64,000 nt of DNA from VFMC01 sp963791635 (GTDB lineage Bacteria; Actinomycetota; Acidimicrobiia; Acidimicrobiales; Ilumatobacteraceae): positions 372,001 through 436,000 of the forward strand of contig CAWBTC010000005.1 in assembly GCA_963791635.1 (NCBI GenBank), in the 5' to 3' direction. Below the pieces are notes generated by a model. That model saw only the letters and a program-made list of their open reading frames with translations. It had not been told where the DNA came from and ran no database searches. Below, in pieces: positions 30,966 through 39,718 of the stretch; positions within the stretch are counted from its first letter, which is position 1; the number at the start of each line of letters is the position of its first letter. Made by a program: the position numbers and the translations under genes.

Positions 30966-31955
30966 TCAGCGCGGGGCATCGCCGAATCGGTAGGTGTGGG
31001 TCAGCTCGTCGAGGCGAGCCTTCAGCTCGGGATCGAGCATCGTGGCCTCGGCCGCGATCGCATCGGCCAACTGCTCGGGCCGCGACGCTCCCACGATGGG
31101 ACTGGTGATCGTCGGGTTGGCCAGCACCCACTGCAGCGCCAGCGTCGCCATCGAGACGCCGGCCTCGGCTGCGAGTGCTGTCGCCGCCTCGACGGTCTCG
31201 AACGCCCGGTCATGCCAGTAGCGCTCCTTGTAACGCTCGCCCTGGTCGCCGCTCTCGAAGCGCGTTCCCGTGGCGTCGCCACCGGGTGTGTGCTTGCCCG
31301 AGAGGAAGCCACCGGCGAGCGGGTTGTACGGGATGACCGCGATCTGTTCCTCCGCGCACAGCGGGAACATCTCTCGCTCGAACTCGCGAAACAACAGGTT
31401 GTAGCGAGGCTGCACGCTCTCGAACCGCACGGTGCCGAGCACCTCGGCTCGACCGATCGACCGAGCGAGTTGGTACGCGAGCACGTTCGAGCAACCCACG
31501 TAACGCACCTTTCCCTGTCGAACCACGTCGTCGAGCGCCTGGAGGGTCTCGTCGATCGGCGTCCCCGGATCCCATGAGTGCACTTGGTAGATGTCGAGAT
31601 GATCAGTCCCGAGGCGGCGAAGCGACTCGTCGAGCGAGCGGATGATGTTGTGCCGCGAGTTCCCGGCCTCCCAACGCCGACGCCCGCTGGGGAAGAAGCA
31701 CTTGCTCGCGACGAGAACGTCGTCGCGGCGGCCCTGGAGCCATCGTCCGATGATCTCGTCGGTGGCACCCTGGCGCTCGGGATACCCGCTCGGCGGGTAC
31801 ATGTCGGCGGTGTCGAACAGGGTGATCCCACCCTCGTACGCGGCGTCCATGATCGAGCGTGCCGTCTGCTCGTCCACCTGCCCGCCGAAGGTCATCGTGC
31901 CGAGCGTGAGCCGCGACACCTGGAGGCCGGTGCGTCCGAAGCGGGTGTACTGCAT
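30966..31955 (-). CDS. Aldo/keto reductase
   Basis: A 329-residue NADPH-dependent (beta/alpha)8 oxidoreductase. The catalytic set is visible: Asp and Tyr in FDTADMYPPSG, Lys in VASKCFF and His in IYQVHSWD. NADPH-binding segments near the C-terminus include SPIVGASRPEQLADAI. It begins MQYTRFGRTGLQVSRLTLGTM, typical of the AKR11/YajO-like branch. The ATG at 31955 is chosen because homology starts there. It is divergent from the DMT transporter, 54 bases apart. The substrate is unknown. Confidence 0.9.
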   Translation of the reverse strand: MQYTRFGRTGLQVSRLTLGTMTFGGQVDEQTARSIMDAAYEGGITLFDTADMYPPSGYPERQGATDEIIGRWLQGRRDDVLVASKCFFPSGRRRWEAGNSRHNIIRSLDESLRRLGTDHLDIYQVHSWDPGTPIDETLQALDDVVRQGKVRYVGCSNVLAYQLARSIGRAEVLGTVRFESVQPRYNLLFREFEREMFPLCAEEQIAVIPYNPLAGGFLSGKHTPGGDATGTRFESGDQGERYKERYWHDRAFETVEAATALAAEAGVSMATLALQWVLANPTITSPIVGASRPEQLADAIAAEATMLDPELKARLDELTHTYRFGDAPR

Positions 31956-32009
31956 GGAGGCAACGTAGACGAGCAGGCGCGCATACGTCTCTGCGAGACT
32001 CACCGGCCC

Positions 32010-32849
32010 ATGGCCATTCTGCTCGCGATGATCTCGGCCACGGTCTACGGCATCGCCGACTACTGCGGTGGCCGCGTCAGCCGCGTGTACGCAAGTGCGC
32101 TCGTCACCCTCGTCGGCCAGTTCGTCAGCATGCTCTTCGTCGTCGTGTTGGTGTGGGGGATCGGTACGCCAGTGCCGCGCGACGGCACTCTGTTGTGGGC
32201 CATGGTCGGCGGCGCGGCCGGAGCCGTCGGGCTGGTGAGCCTCTATCACGCGTTCGCCCATGGGGCGATGACGGTGGTTGCGCCACTGAGCGCGGTGGTT
32301 GGCGCGGTGCTGCCCGTGGTCGTGGGGTTGGTGGACGGCGAACGGCCGGAGCCGATCGCGTACGTGGGCATCGTCGCCGCGCTCGCCGCGGTCGCATTGG
32401 TGAGCGGGGCGATCGGCGAGCGCGACAGGCCGACACCTGCTCCGATCGTCGGCTTCGCACTGCTCGCCGGCGCAGGGTTCGGGGTGCTCTTCGTCGCGCT
32501 CGACCGGACCGACCCCGACTCCGGGCTGTGGCCGCTCGTCGGTGCCCGTGCAGCGTCGGTGCCGATCCTGCTCGTGATCTGCCTCGTGATCCGCGCGAGA
32601 CCCGGACGGCACAAGGGCCCGTTGCTCCTCGCTGTGCTCGCCGGCTTTCTCGACATGCTCGCCAACGTGACCTACCTGTTGGCCGTGCGCGGCGGGTTGC
32701 TCTCGGTGATCGGCGCCGTGAGCTCGCTCTACCCGGCGAGCACGGTGCTGCTCGCCTTCGGGCTCGACCATGAGCGGGTGAACCGTTGGCAGGCTGTCGG
32801 CATGGTCCTCGCTGTCGTCGCGCTGGTGCTGGTGACCTTGGGCCGCTGA
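32010..32849 (+). CDS. EamA/DMT-family transporter
   Basis: A 279-residue membrane protein with ten predicted helices in two repeated halves (about 1-140 and 141-279), the drug/metabolite transporter layout. Segments such as LLAMISATVYGIADYCGG, LYHAFAHGAMTVVAPLSA and SSLYPASTVLLAF match the EamA pattern of a half-repeat ending in a Pro-containing helix. It probably exports or imports a small metabolite. The ATG at 32010 begins the first helix. Confidence 0.85.
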   Translation: MAILLAMISATVYGIADYCGGRVSRVYASALVTLVGQFVSMLFVVVLVWGIGTPVPRDGTLLWAMVGGAAGAVGLVSLYHAFAHGAMTVVAPLSAVVGAVLPVVVGLVDGERPEPIAYVGIVAALAAVALVSGAIGERDRPTPAPIVGFALLAGAGFGVLFVALDRTDPDSGLWPLVGARAASVPILLVICLVIRARPGRHKGPLLLAVLAGFLDMLANVTYLLAVRGGLLSVIGAVSSLYPASTVLLAFGLDHERVNRWQAVGMVLAVVALVLVTLGR

Positions 32850-32938
32850 TCGACCACATGCACGCGCCCGGGACGGCATCTCGGATGTGGTCACCCGCTG
32901 ACTCGGTCAGTCGTTGTGGGCGTCAGTCGTTGAGGGGG

Positions 32939-34276
32939 TCAGTCGTTGTGGGCGTCGGGGGAGTGGGCGTCGATGATCAGCTGCGATTCGCGAGCGGCGG
33001 CGGCGAAGATGCCCTTGCTCATCAGGCTCGGCTCCATCTTGCGCCGCTGGAGGTAGATCGCGGCGCGGCCCTGGTGGATCGCCGGGTCGTCGGGCGCTGC
33101 CCATCCGGCGAGGTCCGCGAAGTGACACGCCAGACGCATGTCGCCCTCGCTTGCGGCTCTCTCGGCCCGGCGCAGCATCACATCGACACCACCCGCGAGC
33201 TCGGCGATCGCTACTGCCACCTGCGCATCGGGTGACGGCTTCAGACGAGATGCGGCGCCGTCCCACCAGCCGCCGAACTGACGCCAGATTCCGCGCACCA
33301 CGAATTCGGGCTCGTCGTAGAACGGGCGAAGGTAGGGCTTGGCCAGTGTGTCGGCGGGGACCTTCACGGTGTGGACGATCGTGTCGAGGTTCGCGCCGGC
33401 GTTCATCATCGCCACCACCTCCGACACGATGTTCTCCAGCGCGGTCGCCACGTCGTCGAGCACGCGGGCGATGCGCTCCTTGCCGGCGATCGGCAGGCCG
33501 TGTGCGGGCAGCAGCAGTTCCGGCTCCTTGGCGATCATCGCCCGCAGCGCGGCGGCCCACTCGATGGGGTAGCGCTGCACCTTCTGCGGGTTGCCGGCGT
33601 TGGGGAAGTTCCAGATGAGGAAGTCACCGGTCATCACCCACTTGCGGTCGGGAAAGAACGACCACAGGTGATCGTCGGTCTCGCCGCGAGCGTGGTGGAA
33701 CTCCACTTCGTGCTCGCCGATCTGCATCCGGTCGAACGCATCGATCTCCCGGTCGGGACGCAGCGTCTTGGAGGGGAGGAAGTTCCGTGCACCGGGCTTG
33801 CTCTGCACGTTCTGGACGGTCTGGCCGGTCTCTTCGTCTCCGCCGACCTGGAGGTTGAGGTCGCCGGACACGCCGCCGAACTGGCGGGCGTTGATGATCA
33901 GGTTCCAGTTGTTCGTGTAGGCGTAGCGGTCCATCCGCCTGGCCACGTTGCGGTGGCCGATCACGAGTGGGTGGTCGGCCGCGAAGAACACGCTGCCACC
34001 CACGTGGTCGGCGTGGCCGTGGGTGTAGACGAGATGGCGCACGGGTTCGCTGCTCCAGCCGCGGATCGCTTCCACGACGGCCTTGCCCGATTGCGCGCCG
34101 CTCGCGTCGAACGCGATCAGTCCCTCGCCGGAGGCAACCACGACCGAGTGGCTGAAGCTCTCCACCATCGCGAGGCCGTCGGCGACCTCGCTGAGTTCGT
34201 TGCTGGTGCGGTTCACCGGCTGATCCGCATGCCCAGAATCGATGATGCGTGCGGAGAGCTCGAGCAGATCAGCCAT
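32939..34276 (-). CDS. Alkylsulfatase-like metallo-beta-lactamase-fold hydrolase
   Basis: A 445-residue MBL-fold protein. The metal motif THGHADHVGG (HxHxDH) starts the active site; later ligands are likely in HHARGETDDHLW, VMTGDF and LLPAHGLPIAG. The C-terminal third (KPYLRPFYDEPEFVVRGIWRQFGGWWDG, described here only by position about 330-360) resembles the alkylsulfatase dimerisation domain, with AELAGGVDVMLRRAERA after it. The SCP2-like domain of full SdsA1 enzymes is missing, as in many shorter homologues. It may release sulfate from alkyl sulfates, which would suit the sulfate-assimilation genes 2.5 kb away, but this is inference. The ATG is at 34276. Confidence 0.8.
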   Translation of the reverse strand: MADLLELSARIIDSGHADQPVNRTSNELSEVADGLAMVESFSHSVVVASGEGLIAFDASGAQSGKAVVEAIRGWSSEPVRHLVYTHGHADHVGGSVFFAADHPLVIGHRNVARRMDRYAYTNNWNLIINARQFGGVSGDLNLQVGGDEETGQTVQNVQSKPGARNFLPSKTLRPDREIDAFDRMQIGEHEVEFHHARGETDDHLWSFFPDRKWVMTGDFLIWNFPNAGNPQKVQRYPIEWAAALRAMIAKEPELLLPAHGLPIAGKERIARVLDDVATALENIVSEVVAMMNAGANLDTIVHTVKVPADTLAKPYLRPFYDEPEFVVRGIWRQFGGWWDGAASRLKPSPDAQVAVAIAELAGGVDVMLRRAERAASEGDMRLACHFADLAGWAAPDDPAIHQGRAAIYLQRRKMEPSLMSKGIFAAAARESQLIIDAHSPDAHND

Positions 34277-34355
34277 TCGCGGAACCGTAGCGCTGCGAGT
34301 GAACCCCACCGAGACCCGAGTCCCACACAGCCACCCGAGTCCCACGTAACCGACC

Positions 34356-34395
34356 CGAGTACCACGCGCCACCCCGGGGTGGCGCGTGGCACTCG
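34356..34395. terminator. Long perfect palindrome, probable terminator/insulator
   Basis: CCACGCGCCACCCC meets its exact complement (34362-34389, 28 bp, no loop), with outer CGAGT/ACTCG arms one mismatch further out. CGAGTCCCAC and its inverse CTGGGACTCGG recur around it (34335-34436). It sits just after the lytic transglycosylase stop and ahead of the hydrolase gene, both on the minus strand, so it may terminate the former transcript. Confidence 0.55.
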
Positions 34396-34439
34396 GATCG
34401 ACCCGCTGGGACTCGGACGGGCCGCTGGGACTCGGACGC

Positions 34440-35417
34440 TCAGGCCGCGTCGGTGGGGTTGGCGGCGAGGTAGGCGGCGACGTCGATGGGGGCCGGCTGG
34501 GTGTACCCGATCGGCAGGCGCACGGTTCCGACGGCGCTGCTGAAGAACACCTGGAACGCGTGGTAGCCGCGGTAGAGCACCGGGACGTCGCGCAGATTCT
34601 CGGCATAGGCGGTCACGACGGCGACGTAGCCGTCGTTCGGGTTGTACTGGTGCACGGCAGCGTTCATGTCGGCTGGCCCGCCGCTCTGTGCGAGGTAGGT
34701 AGCGGCGCCGACGATCGCGTCGCGAGTCACCAGCGGATCGCCGATGCAGCACTCGGCCCAGGTGCTGGGCAGGAACTGCATCGGTCCGACGGCGCCCGCC
34801 GATGACACACCCTGGATGCGTCCCATGCGTGTCTCCTGGAGGTGGATCGCAGCAAGCCAGTACCAGGGGATGCCTGTGATCGCCTCCGCCTCGGCGTAGT
34901 GGGCGAGCAGCGTGTCGATCGGTTCCGGCTCGGCGATGGTCCACGCCGGGAGCTCGGTCGGGGGGTCGCTCGGTTGGTCGTCGGCAGCGCTGCGGGCCTG
35001 GAGGAACTGTCGGGCGCGCACGATCCGCTCGATCGTCGGCCGTGCCGCGGGTTCGAGCGAGGCCAACACCGCCTCGTCGTGCTCTGGGTGATCGGCGAGC
35101 GCCCGGAGCAGGAGCTGCAGGTGCCGACCGTTCTGGGCGACGATGTCAGCCGACGAGGTCGGGTCGGTGATCACCGTGTGCGCAGTCGACAGCATCGCCA
35201 CGAAGTCGCCCACGTCGAGCTCGGCATCGAGGCGAGCCGTCGACGCTGGAACAGTTGTCGTCGGAGCCGCCGTGGCCGATGGCAGCTCCGATGTCTCGCT
35301 CGGCACGTCCGTGGGCAGTGACGTCCTGACGTCGTCTCCCGACCGGGCTCGATCATCAGCGCAGGCGAAACCGGTCGCTGTCGCCAAGAAGACGATGATG
35401 ACCCAGAGGCGGCGCAT
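34440..35417 (-). CDS. Lipoprotein lytic murein transglycosylase
   Basis: A 325-residue SLT-like enzyme that cleaves peptidoglycan glycan strands. The signal sequence VIIVFLATATGFAC ends in a lipobox Cys. A Thr/Pro linker and a helical region (60-170) precede the catalytic domain. IPWYWLAAIHLQETRMGRI holds the catalytic Glu (QET), followed by SSAGAVGPMQFLPSTW and NAAVHQYNPNDGYV, the family signature. The ATG at 35417 is chosen because it gives a compact signal peptide; an upstream GTG adds 13 residues without benefit. It likely acts in wall turnover at the outer face of the membrane. Confidence 0.88.
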   Translation of the reverse strand: MRRLWVIIVFLATATGFACADDRARSGDDVRTSLPTDVPSETSELPSATAAPTTTVPASTARLDAELDVGDFVAMLSTAHTVITDPTSSADIVAQNGRHLQLLLRALADHPEHDEAVLASLEPAARPTIERIVRARQFLQARSAADDQPSDPPTELPAWTIAEPEPIDTLLAHYAEAEAITGIPWYWLAAIHLQETRMGRIQGVSSAGAVGPMQFLPSTWAECCIGDPLVTRDAIVGAATYLAQSGGPADMNAAVHQYNPNDGYVAVVTAYAENLRDVPVLYRGYHAFQVFFSSAVGTVRLPIGYTQPAPIDVAAYLAANPTDAA

Positions 35418-35496
35418 CCCCAAGTCTCGCGCCCAAACCGCTTCCGTGAGCGACACGCCGCCTCACGCGGCGCTCGGCTCACGGATCCCTGGTTGG

Positions 35497-36594
35497 TCAG
35501 CGGGGGAGGCCGAGGACGCGTTCGCCGAGGATGTTGCGCATCACGTTCGAGGTGCCGCCCATGATCGTGTAGCCGGGCGCGTAGCTGAGGCCCTTGGTGA
35601 CGTCGTCCCACAGTGTGGCCTCCGCGCCGAACACCCGCGAGACGAAGTCGGCCACGCGGATCTCGTGCTCTGTGCAGAAGCACTTGGTGGCGGCAGAAAA
35701 TCCGGCCGGCGCCTGCCGCAGCGCTTCGCGCACCACGAGGATCCGGCCGATGCGATATCCGATCTCCAGCTGGGCGATCTCCTGGCGGACGATCGGGTCG
35801 GTGGTGTCGGCGCGTTCCTTGGCCATCAGGTAGAGCGCCTGGTTGCTGACGAGTCGGTCGATGCCGCCACGTTCGTGCTCGAGTTGACGCATCGTCTGCT
35901 TGAATGCCCCACCTTCCGCGCCGACGAGGTTGATCGCCGGCACACGCACGTCGGTGAAGAACACCTCGCAGAAATGACGGTTGGTGGTCATGTCCTTGAT
36001 CGGGCGCACCTCGATCCCGGGTGAGTCCATCGGGACGATGATCTCGCTGATGCCGGCATGTGGTGGACCGTCATGGCTGGTGCGGCAGATCAGGTAGCAG
36101 TACTCGGCCTGGGCGCCGAAGCTCGTCCAGATCTTCTGGCCGTTGATCACCCAGTCGTCGCCGTCGCGTTCGGCCGTGGTCTTCAAGCTGGCGAGATCGC
36201 TCCCGGCGTCGGGCTCGCTCATACCGATGCACCAGGTGGTCTCGCCGGACAGGATCTTCGGGAGGAACTCAGCCTGCTGGTCGGGGCGACCGTAGGTGAT
36301 GAGGGTGGGGCCCATCTGGCGGTCGCCGAACCACATCGCTGCGATCGGGGCGCCGGCGGCGATCATCTCCTCGCCGACGATGAGGCGCTCGATCGCCGGG
36401 CGACCACCGCCACCGAACTCCACGGGCCAGGTCATGCCGATCCATCCGTGGGCGGCCATCTCCTTCGCGAAGTCCTTGGAATAGCCGTTGATCCAGCTGT
36501 CGTTGTGTCGGCCGAACCTGGCCACGGCCTCCGTGGCGACCGTGCGAGCTCGCTCGCGGAGTTCGATCTGCTCGGGCGTCCAGGAGAAATCCAT
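35497..36594 (-). CDS. Acyl-CoA dehydrogenase
   Basis: A 365-residue FAD enzyme that forms the alpha-beta double bond of acyl-CoA thioesters. N-terminal helices start FSWTPEQIELRERARTVA. The beta domain shows CIGMSEPDAGSDLASLKT and GQKIWTSFGAQA, and the C-terminal domain ends YTIMGGTSNVMRNILGERVLGLPR-like (observed up to GLPR). The usual catalytic Glu position varies among subfamilies and I cannot place it surely. It is monocistronic, upstream of and divergent from cysH. Substrate is unknown (fatty acid, steroid side chain or amino-acid derived). Confidence 0.9.
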   Translation of the reverse strand: MDFSWTPEQIELRERARTVATEAVARFGRHNDSWINGYSKDFAKEMAAHGWIGMTWPVEFGGGGRPAIERLIVGEEMIAAGAPIAAMWFGDRQMGPTLITYGRPDQQAEFLPKILSGETTWCIGMSEPDAGSDLASLKTTAERDGDDWVINGQKIWTSFGAQAEYCYLICRTSHDGPPHAGISEIIVPMDSPGIEVRPIKDMTTNRHFCEVFFTDVRVPAINLVGAEGGAFKQTMRQLEHERGGIDRLVSNQALYLMAKERADTTDPIVRQEIAQLEIGYRIGRILVVREALRQAPAGFSAATKCFCTEHEIRVADFVSRVFGAEATLWDDVTKGLSYAPGYTIMGGTSNVMRNILGERVLGLPR

Positions 36595-36668
36595 CGGACG
36601 CGATGCTACGACGCTGCCGGCTCGCAGGCTGTGTTCGCGAGCGTTGAGCAGAGGTCACATCCAGCCCC

Positions 36669-36701
36669 ATTCCGATAAATGTGATTGCTTTAGTCGGGAA
36701 T
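36669..36701 (+). promoter_or_regulatory. Imperfect inverted repeat upstream of cysH, candidate operator
   Basis: ATTCCGATAAA (36669-36679) and TTTAGTCGGGAAT (36689-36701) form a near-complementary inverted repeat in an AT-rich patch only 16 bases before the cysH start. Sulfur-assimilation operons are commonly controlled by sulfur-responsive repressors binding such sites. The regulator is not identified. Confidence 0.45.
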
Positions 36702-36717
36702 TGCTAGGGTGGGCACC

Positions 36718-37440
36718 GTGACCGATTCCCACGTGTCCGCCGCGTCCGCCGCGTCTGTCGAACCGACGCCCGAGTTCGACCCGTCGGCGCTCGACATCGA
36801 CGCGGTGAACGCCGCGTTCGAGGCTCACGGCGACGCCTCGAAGATGGTCGAGTGGCTCGTCGGGCTCCTTCCGCTCGATCGCCTGATCGTCGCTGCTGCA
36901 ATGACCTCCGACACCGTGCTCGTCGATATGTCTGCCAAGGTCGCACCCGGTCTCGACGTCCTGTTCCTCGACACCGGCTACCACTTCGCCGAGACCCTCC
37001 AGACGGTCGACGCGATCGGCTCGAAGTACCCGGTGAGGCTGGTCGTCACCCCAGCTCCGCCGATCGGTGACGAGCGCTACCTGAGTGATCCGGACGGCTG
37101 CTGCCACCAGCGCAAGGTGGTCCCACTCGAGGAGGGCCTCGCTGGCCGTCTCGGTTGGATCAGCGGTGTGCGTCGAAGTGACAGCGAGGTGCGCGCCACG
37201 ACCCCGTTCGTACAGATCGACAAGCGCGGGCTGGTGAAGCTCAACCCGCTCGCGGCATGGACCGATGCCGACCTCGCCAGCTACGCCGCGATCCACGAGG
37301 TACCACTCAATCCCCTGCTCGACCGGGGCTACCCGTCGATCGGATGCATGCCCTGCACTCGTCGACCGGCCGACGGCGAGCACGCGCGAGCCGGCCGCTG
37401 GAGCGCGCACGCCAAGACCGAGTGCGGCTTGCACCTGTGA
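36718..37440 (+). CDS. cysH: Adenylyl-sulfate (APS) reductase, CysH family
   Basis: About 240 residues, thioredoxin-dependent reductase giving sulfite from activated sulfate. The family core is FLDTGYHFAETLQTVD, then VRRSDSEVRA and LNPLAAWTDADL. The paired cysteines GCCHQRKV and GCMPCTRR that bind a [4Fe-4S] cluster mark the APS-using type, and the catalytic Cys is in KTECGLHL at the C-terminus. No APS kinase (CysC) is in the cluster, consistent with APS as substrate. GTG at 36718, after AGGGTGGG, is preferred to GTG at 36709. First gene of the sulfate operon. Confidence 0.9.
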   Translation: MTDSHVSAASAASVEPTPEFDPSALDIDAVNAAFEAHGDASKMVEWLVGLLPLDRLIVAAAMTSDTVLVDMSAKVAPGLDVLFLDTGYHFAETLQTVDAIGSKYPVRLVVTPAPPIGDERYLSDPDGCCHQRKVVPLEEGLAGRLGWISGVRRSDSEVRATTPFVQIDKRGLVKLNPLAAWTDADLASYAAIHEVPLNPLLDRGYPSIGCMPCTRRPADGEHARAGRWSAHAKTECGLHL

Positions 37441-37527
37441 GCCTCGATTCCGCCCCTCCCCAGTGCTTCACGAACGGCGATCCCCAGCAGGCGCACAGCA
37501 GCCACCAGACGACACAGGAGTGACGAG

Positions 37528-38474
37528 ATGACCGTGATCGACCAGACCAGCACTGAGTTCGACGACCCCGACCGTGTCGGTCTCGACCACCGCCTCGCGC
37601 AGCTCGAGGCGCACGCCATCTTCGTGATCCGCGAAGTCGCCGCGGAGAACGAGCGTCCGGTGCTGCTCTTCTCCGGTGGCAAGGACAGCGTCGTGATGCT
37701 GCACCTCGCCAAGCGGGCGTTCGAGCCCGGAGTGATCCCGTTCCCGGTGATGCACGTCGACACGGGCCACAACTTCGCCGAAGTGATCGAGTTCCGCGAT
37801 CGGCTGGTGGAGCAGATGGGCGTGCGTCTCGTGGTGGCCAGCGTGCAAGATGCGATCGACGAAGGCCGTGTCGCCGATCCAGGCCCCACCGGTTCGCGCA
37901 ACCGTCTGCAGACCGAGCCGCTGCTGCACGAGATCGGCCGCCACAAGTTCGACGCCGCCTTTGGTGGTGCACGGCGGGACGAGGACAAGGCCCGTGCCAA
38001 GGAGCGGATCCTCAGCTTCCGAGACCTGTTCGGCCAGTGGGACCCGAAGAACCAGCGCCCCGAGCTGTGGCGGCTGTACAACCCTCGTGTCCGCCCGGCG
38101 AGCACCTGCGGGCCTTCCCGATCAGTGACTGGACCGAGCTCGACATCTGGCGTTACATCGCCGTCAACGGCATCGAGCTGCCGCAGATGTACTACTCGCA
38201 CCAACGCGAAGTGGTCGCTCGTGACGGGATGCTGCTCGCCACGAGCGATGTGACGCCGCCGCTGCCCGGGGAGACACCGTTCATCGAGACCGTGCGCTAC
38301 CGCACCGTTGGCGACATGACCTGCACCGGTGCCGTGCGCAGCGAAGCATCGAACCCGCTCGAGGTGCTGACCGAGATCGAGCGGAGTCGGATCACCGAGC
38401 GCGGCGCGACGCGCGCCGACGACAAGTTCAGCGAAGCGGCGATGGAAGATCGAAAGCGCGAGGGGTACTTCTGA
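37528..38474 (+). CDS. cysD: Sulfate adenylyltransferase subunit 2 (CysD), one apparent frameshift
   Basis: CysD is the ATP-pyrophosphatase-type subunit that forms APS with CysN. FSGGKDSVVMLHLAKRAF is the PP-loop, followed by DTGHNFAEVIEFRD, GGARRDEDKARAKER and QWDPKNQRPELW. Near 38094-38099 the frame breaks: the conserved continuation GEHLRAFPISDWTELDIWRY is in the next frame and needs one extra G in a CCCGG run. The rest is intact to the KREGYF end, and it overlaps cysN by one base. Full length would be about 315 residues, normal for CysD. Since cysH and cysN are intact, a sequencing error is more likely than gene loss, but this cannot be decided here. ATG 37528 follows AGGAG. Confidence 0.85.
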
Positions 38475-39718
38475 TGGAGTTGTTGCGCTTCGCGACCGCC
38501 GGCTCGGTCGACGACGGCAAGAGCACGCTGATCGGTCGGTTGCTGCACGACACCAAGGCGCTGTTCGATGACGTGATCGATGCGGTCGCGGCAACGACTG
38601 CTCGCCGTGGGGGAGTGGGCCTCGACCTCGCCCTCGTCACGGACGGTCTGCGTGCCGAACGCGAGCAGGGCATCACGATCGACGTGGCCTACCGCTACTT
38701 CTCCACCCCTTTGCGCTCGTTCGTGATCGCCGACACGCCCGGTCATGTGCAGTACACGCGCAACATGGTCACCGGTGCGTCCACCTCCGACGTGGCAGTC
38801 ATCCTCGTCGACGCCCGCCACGGCCTGCGTGAGCAGTCGCTGCGCCATGCCGCGCTGTCGTCACTGCTCGGCATCCAGCACCTTGTCCTGGCCGTCAACA
38901 AGATGGACCTCGTCGACTGGTCGGAATCTCGCTTCGACCAGATCCGTGACGAGTTCGCTGCGCTGGCTGTTCGCCTCGACGTGCCCGTGGTGACGGCGAT
39001 CCCGTTGTGCGCGCTCGACGGTGGCAACGTGGTCGATCCGTCGCCGCACACCCCGTGGTACCGCGGCCCGTGCCTGCTCGAGCATCTCGAGACGCTGCCG
39101 CTGCCCCGCTACGACGAGGGTTCGTTGCGGCTGCCGGTGCAGATCGTGATCAAGCCTGCGGTGGGCAGTGGTGCCGGGACTGTCGCCGAGCGTCGCTGGT
39201 ACGCGGGTTCGCTCGCTGCGGGCGTCCCGAAGGTGGGCGACGAGATCGTCGTGCTGCCGTCGGGCACGCGCAGCCGCATCGCAGCAGTCGAGGGCAACGC
39301 CCCTGCGGTACGTGTGCAGCTCGAGCACGAGCTCGACGTGTCTCGCGGTGACGTGATCGCGGATGCCCACGATGCCCCGCACACGGTGCCGCAACTCAAG
39401 GCTCGGGTGGCGTGGATGGCCGAGAAGCCGTTGCGTGCCGGCGGCCATGTGCTGTTGAAGCACGGCACGCGTACCGTGAAGGCCGTGGCCACCCAGTTGC
39501 ACGATCGTCTCGACGTGGCGACGCTCACTTCAATCAGCGGTGTCGACGAGCTCGGTCTCAACGAGATCGGCACGATCACGTTCGTCACCTCGTTGCCGCT
39601 GCCGGTCGATGCATATGCAACGAACCGCACGATGGGCAGCTTCATCGTGATCGACGAGGTCACCAACGCAACCGTCGGCGCCGGCATGGTCGCTGTGCTG
39701 GAAGGCGTACCCGCGTGA
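38474..39718 (+). CDS. cysN: Sulfate adenylyltransferase subunit 1 (CysN)
   Basis: A 414-residue GTPase that drives APS synthesis by CysD. G1 is TAGSVDDGKSTLIGRLLHD, the switch region is GITIDVAYRYF, G3 is ADTPGHVQYTRNM and G4 is VNKMDLVDW. EF-Tu-like domains 2 and 3 follow. There is no fused APS kinase domain, so it is CysN rather than a CysNC fusion. The ATG at 38474 overlaps the cysD stop. The stop overlaps the next GTG by 4 bases, so translation is coupled through the operon. Confidence 0.94.
   Translation: MELLRFATAGSVDDGKSTLIGRLLHDTKALFDDVIDAVAATTARRGGVGLDLALVTDGLRAEREQGITIDVAYRYFSTPLRSFVIADTPGHVQYTRNMVTGASTSDVAVILVDARHGLREQSLRHAALSSLLGIQHLVLAVNKMDLVDWSESRFDQIRDEFAALAVRLDVPVVTAIPLCALDGGNVVDPSPHTPWYRGPCLLEHLETLPLPRYDEGSLRLPVQIVIKPAVGSGAGTVAERRWYAGSLAAGVPKVGDEIVVLPSGTRSRIAAVEGNAPAVRVQLEHELDVSRGDVIADAHDAPHTVPQLKARVAWMAEKPLRAGGHVLLKHGTRTVKAVATQLHDRLDVATLTSISGVDELGLNEIGTITFVTSLPLPVDAYATNRTMGSFIVIDEVTNATVGAGMVAVLEGVPA

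Noticed and set aside
34277..34606. Longer N-terminus for the alkylsulfatase-like protein reaching into the palindrome region
   Set aside because: The extension is Thr/Pro/Arg-rich antisense sequence through a palindrome; family homology begins at the ATG at 34276.
37441..37527. Possible riboswitch between cysH and cysD
   Set aside because: 87 bases with an ordinary AGGAG site and no conserved riboswitch core that I can see.
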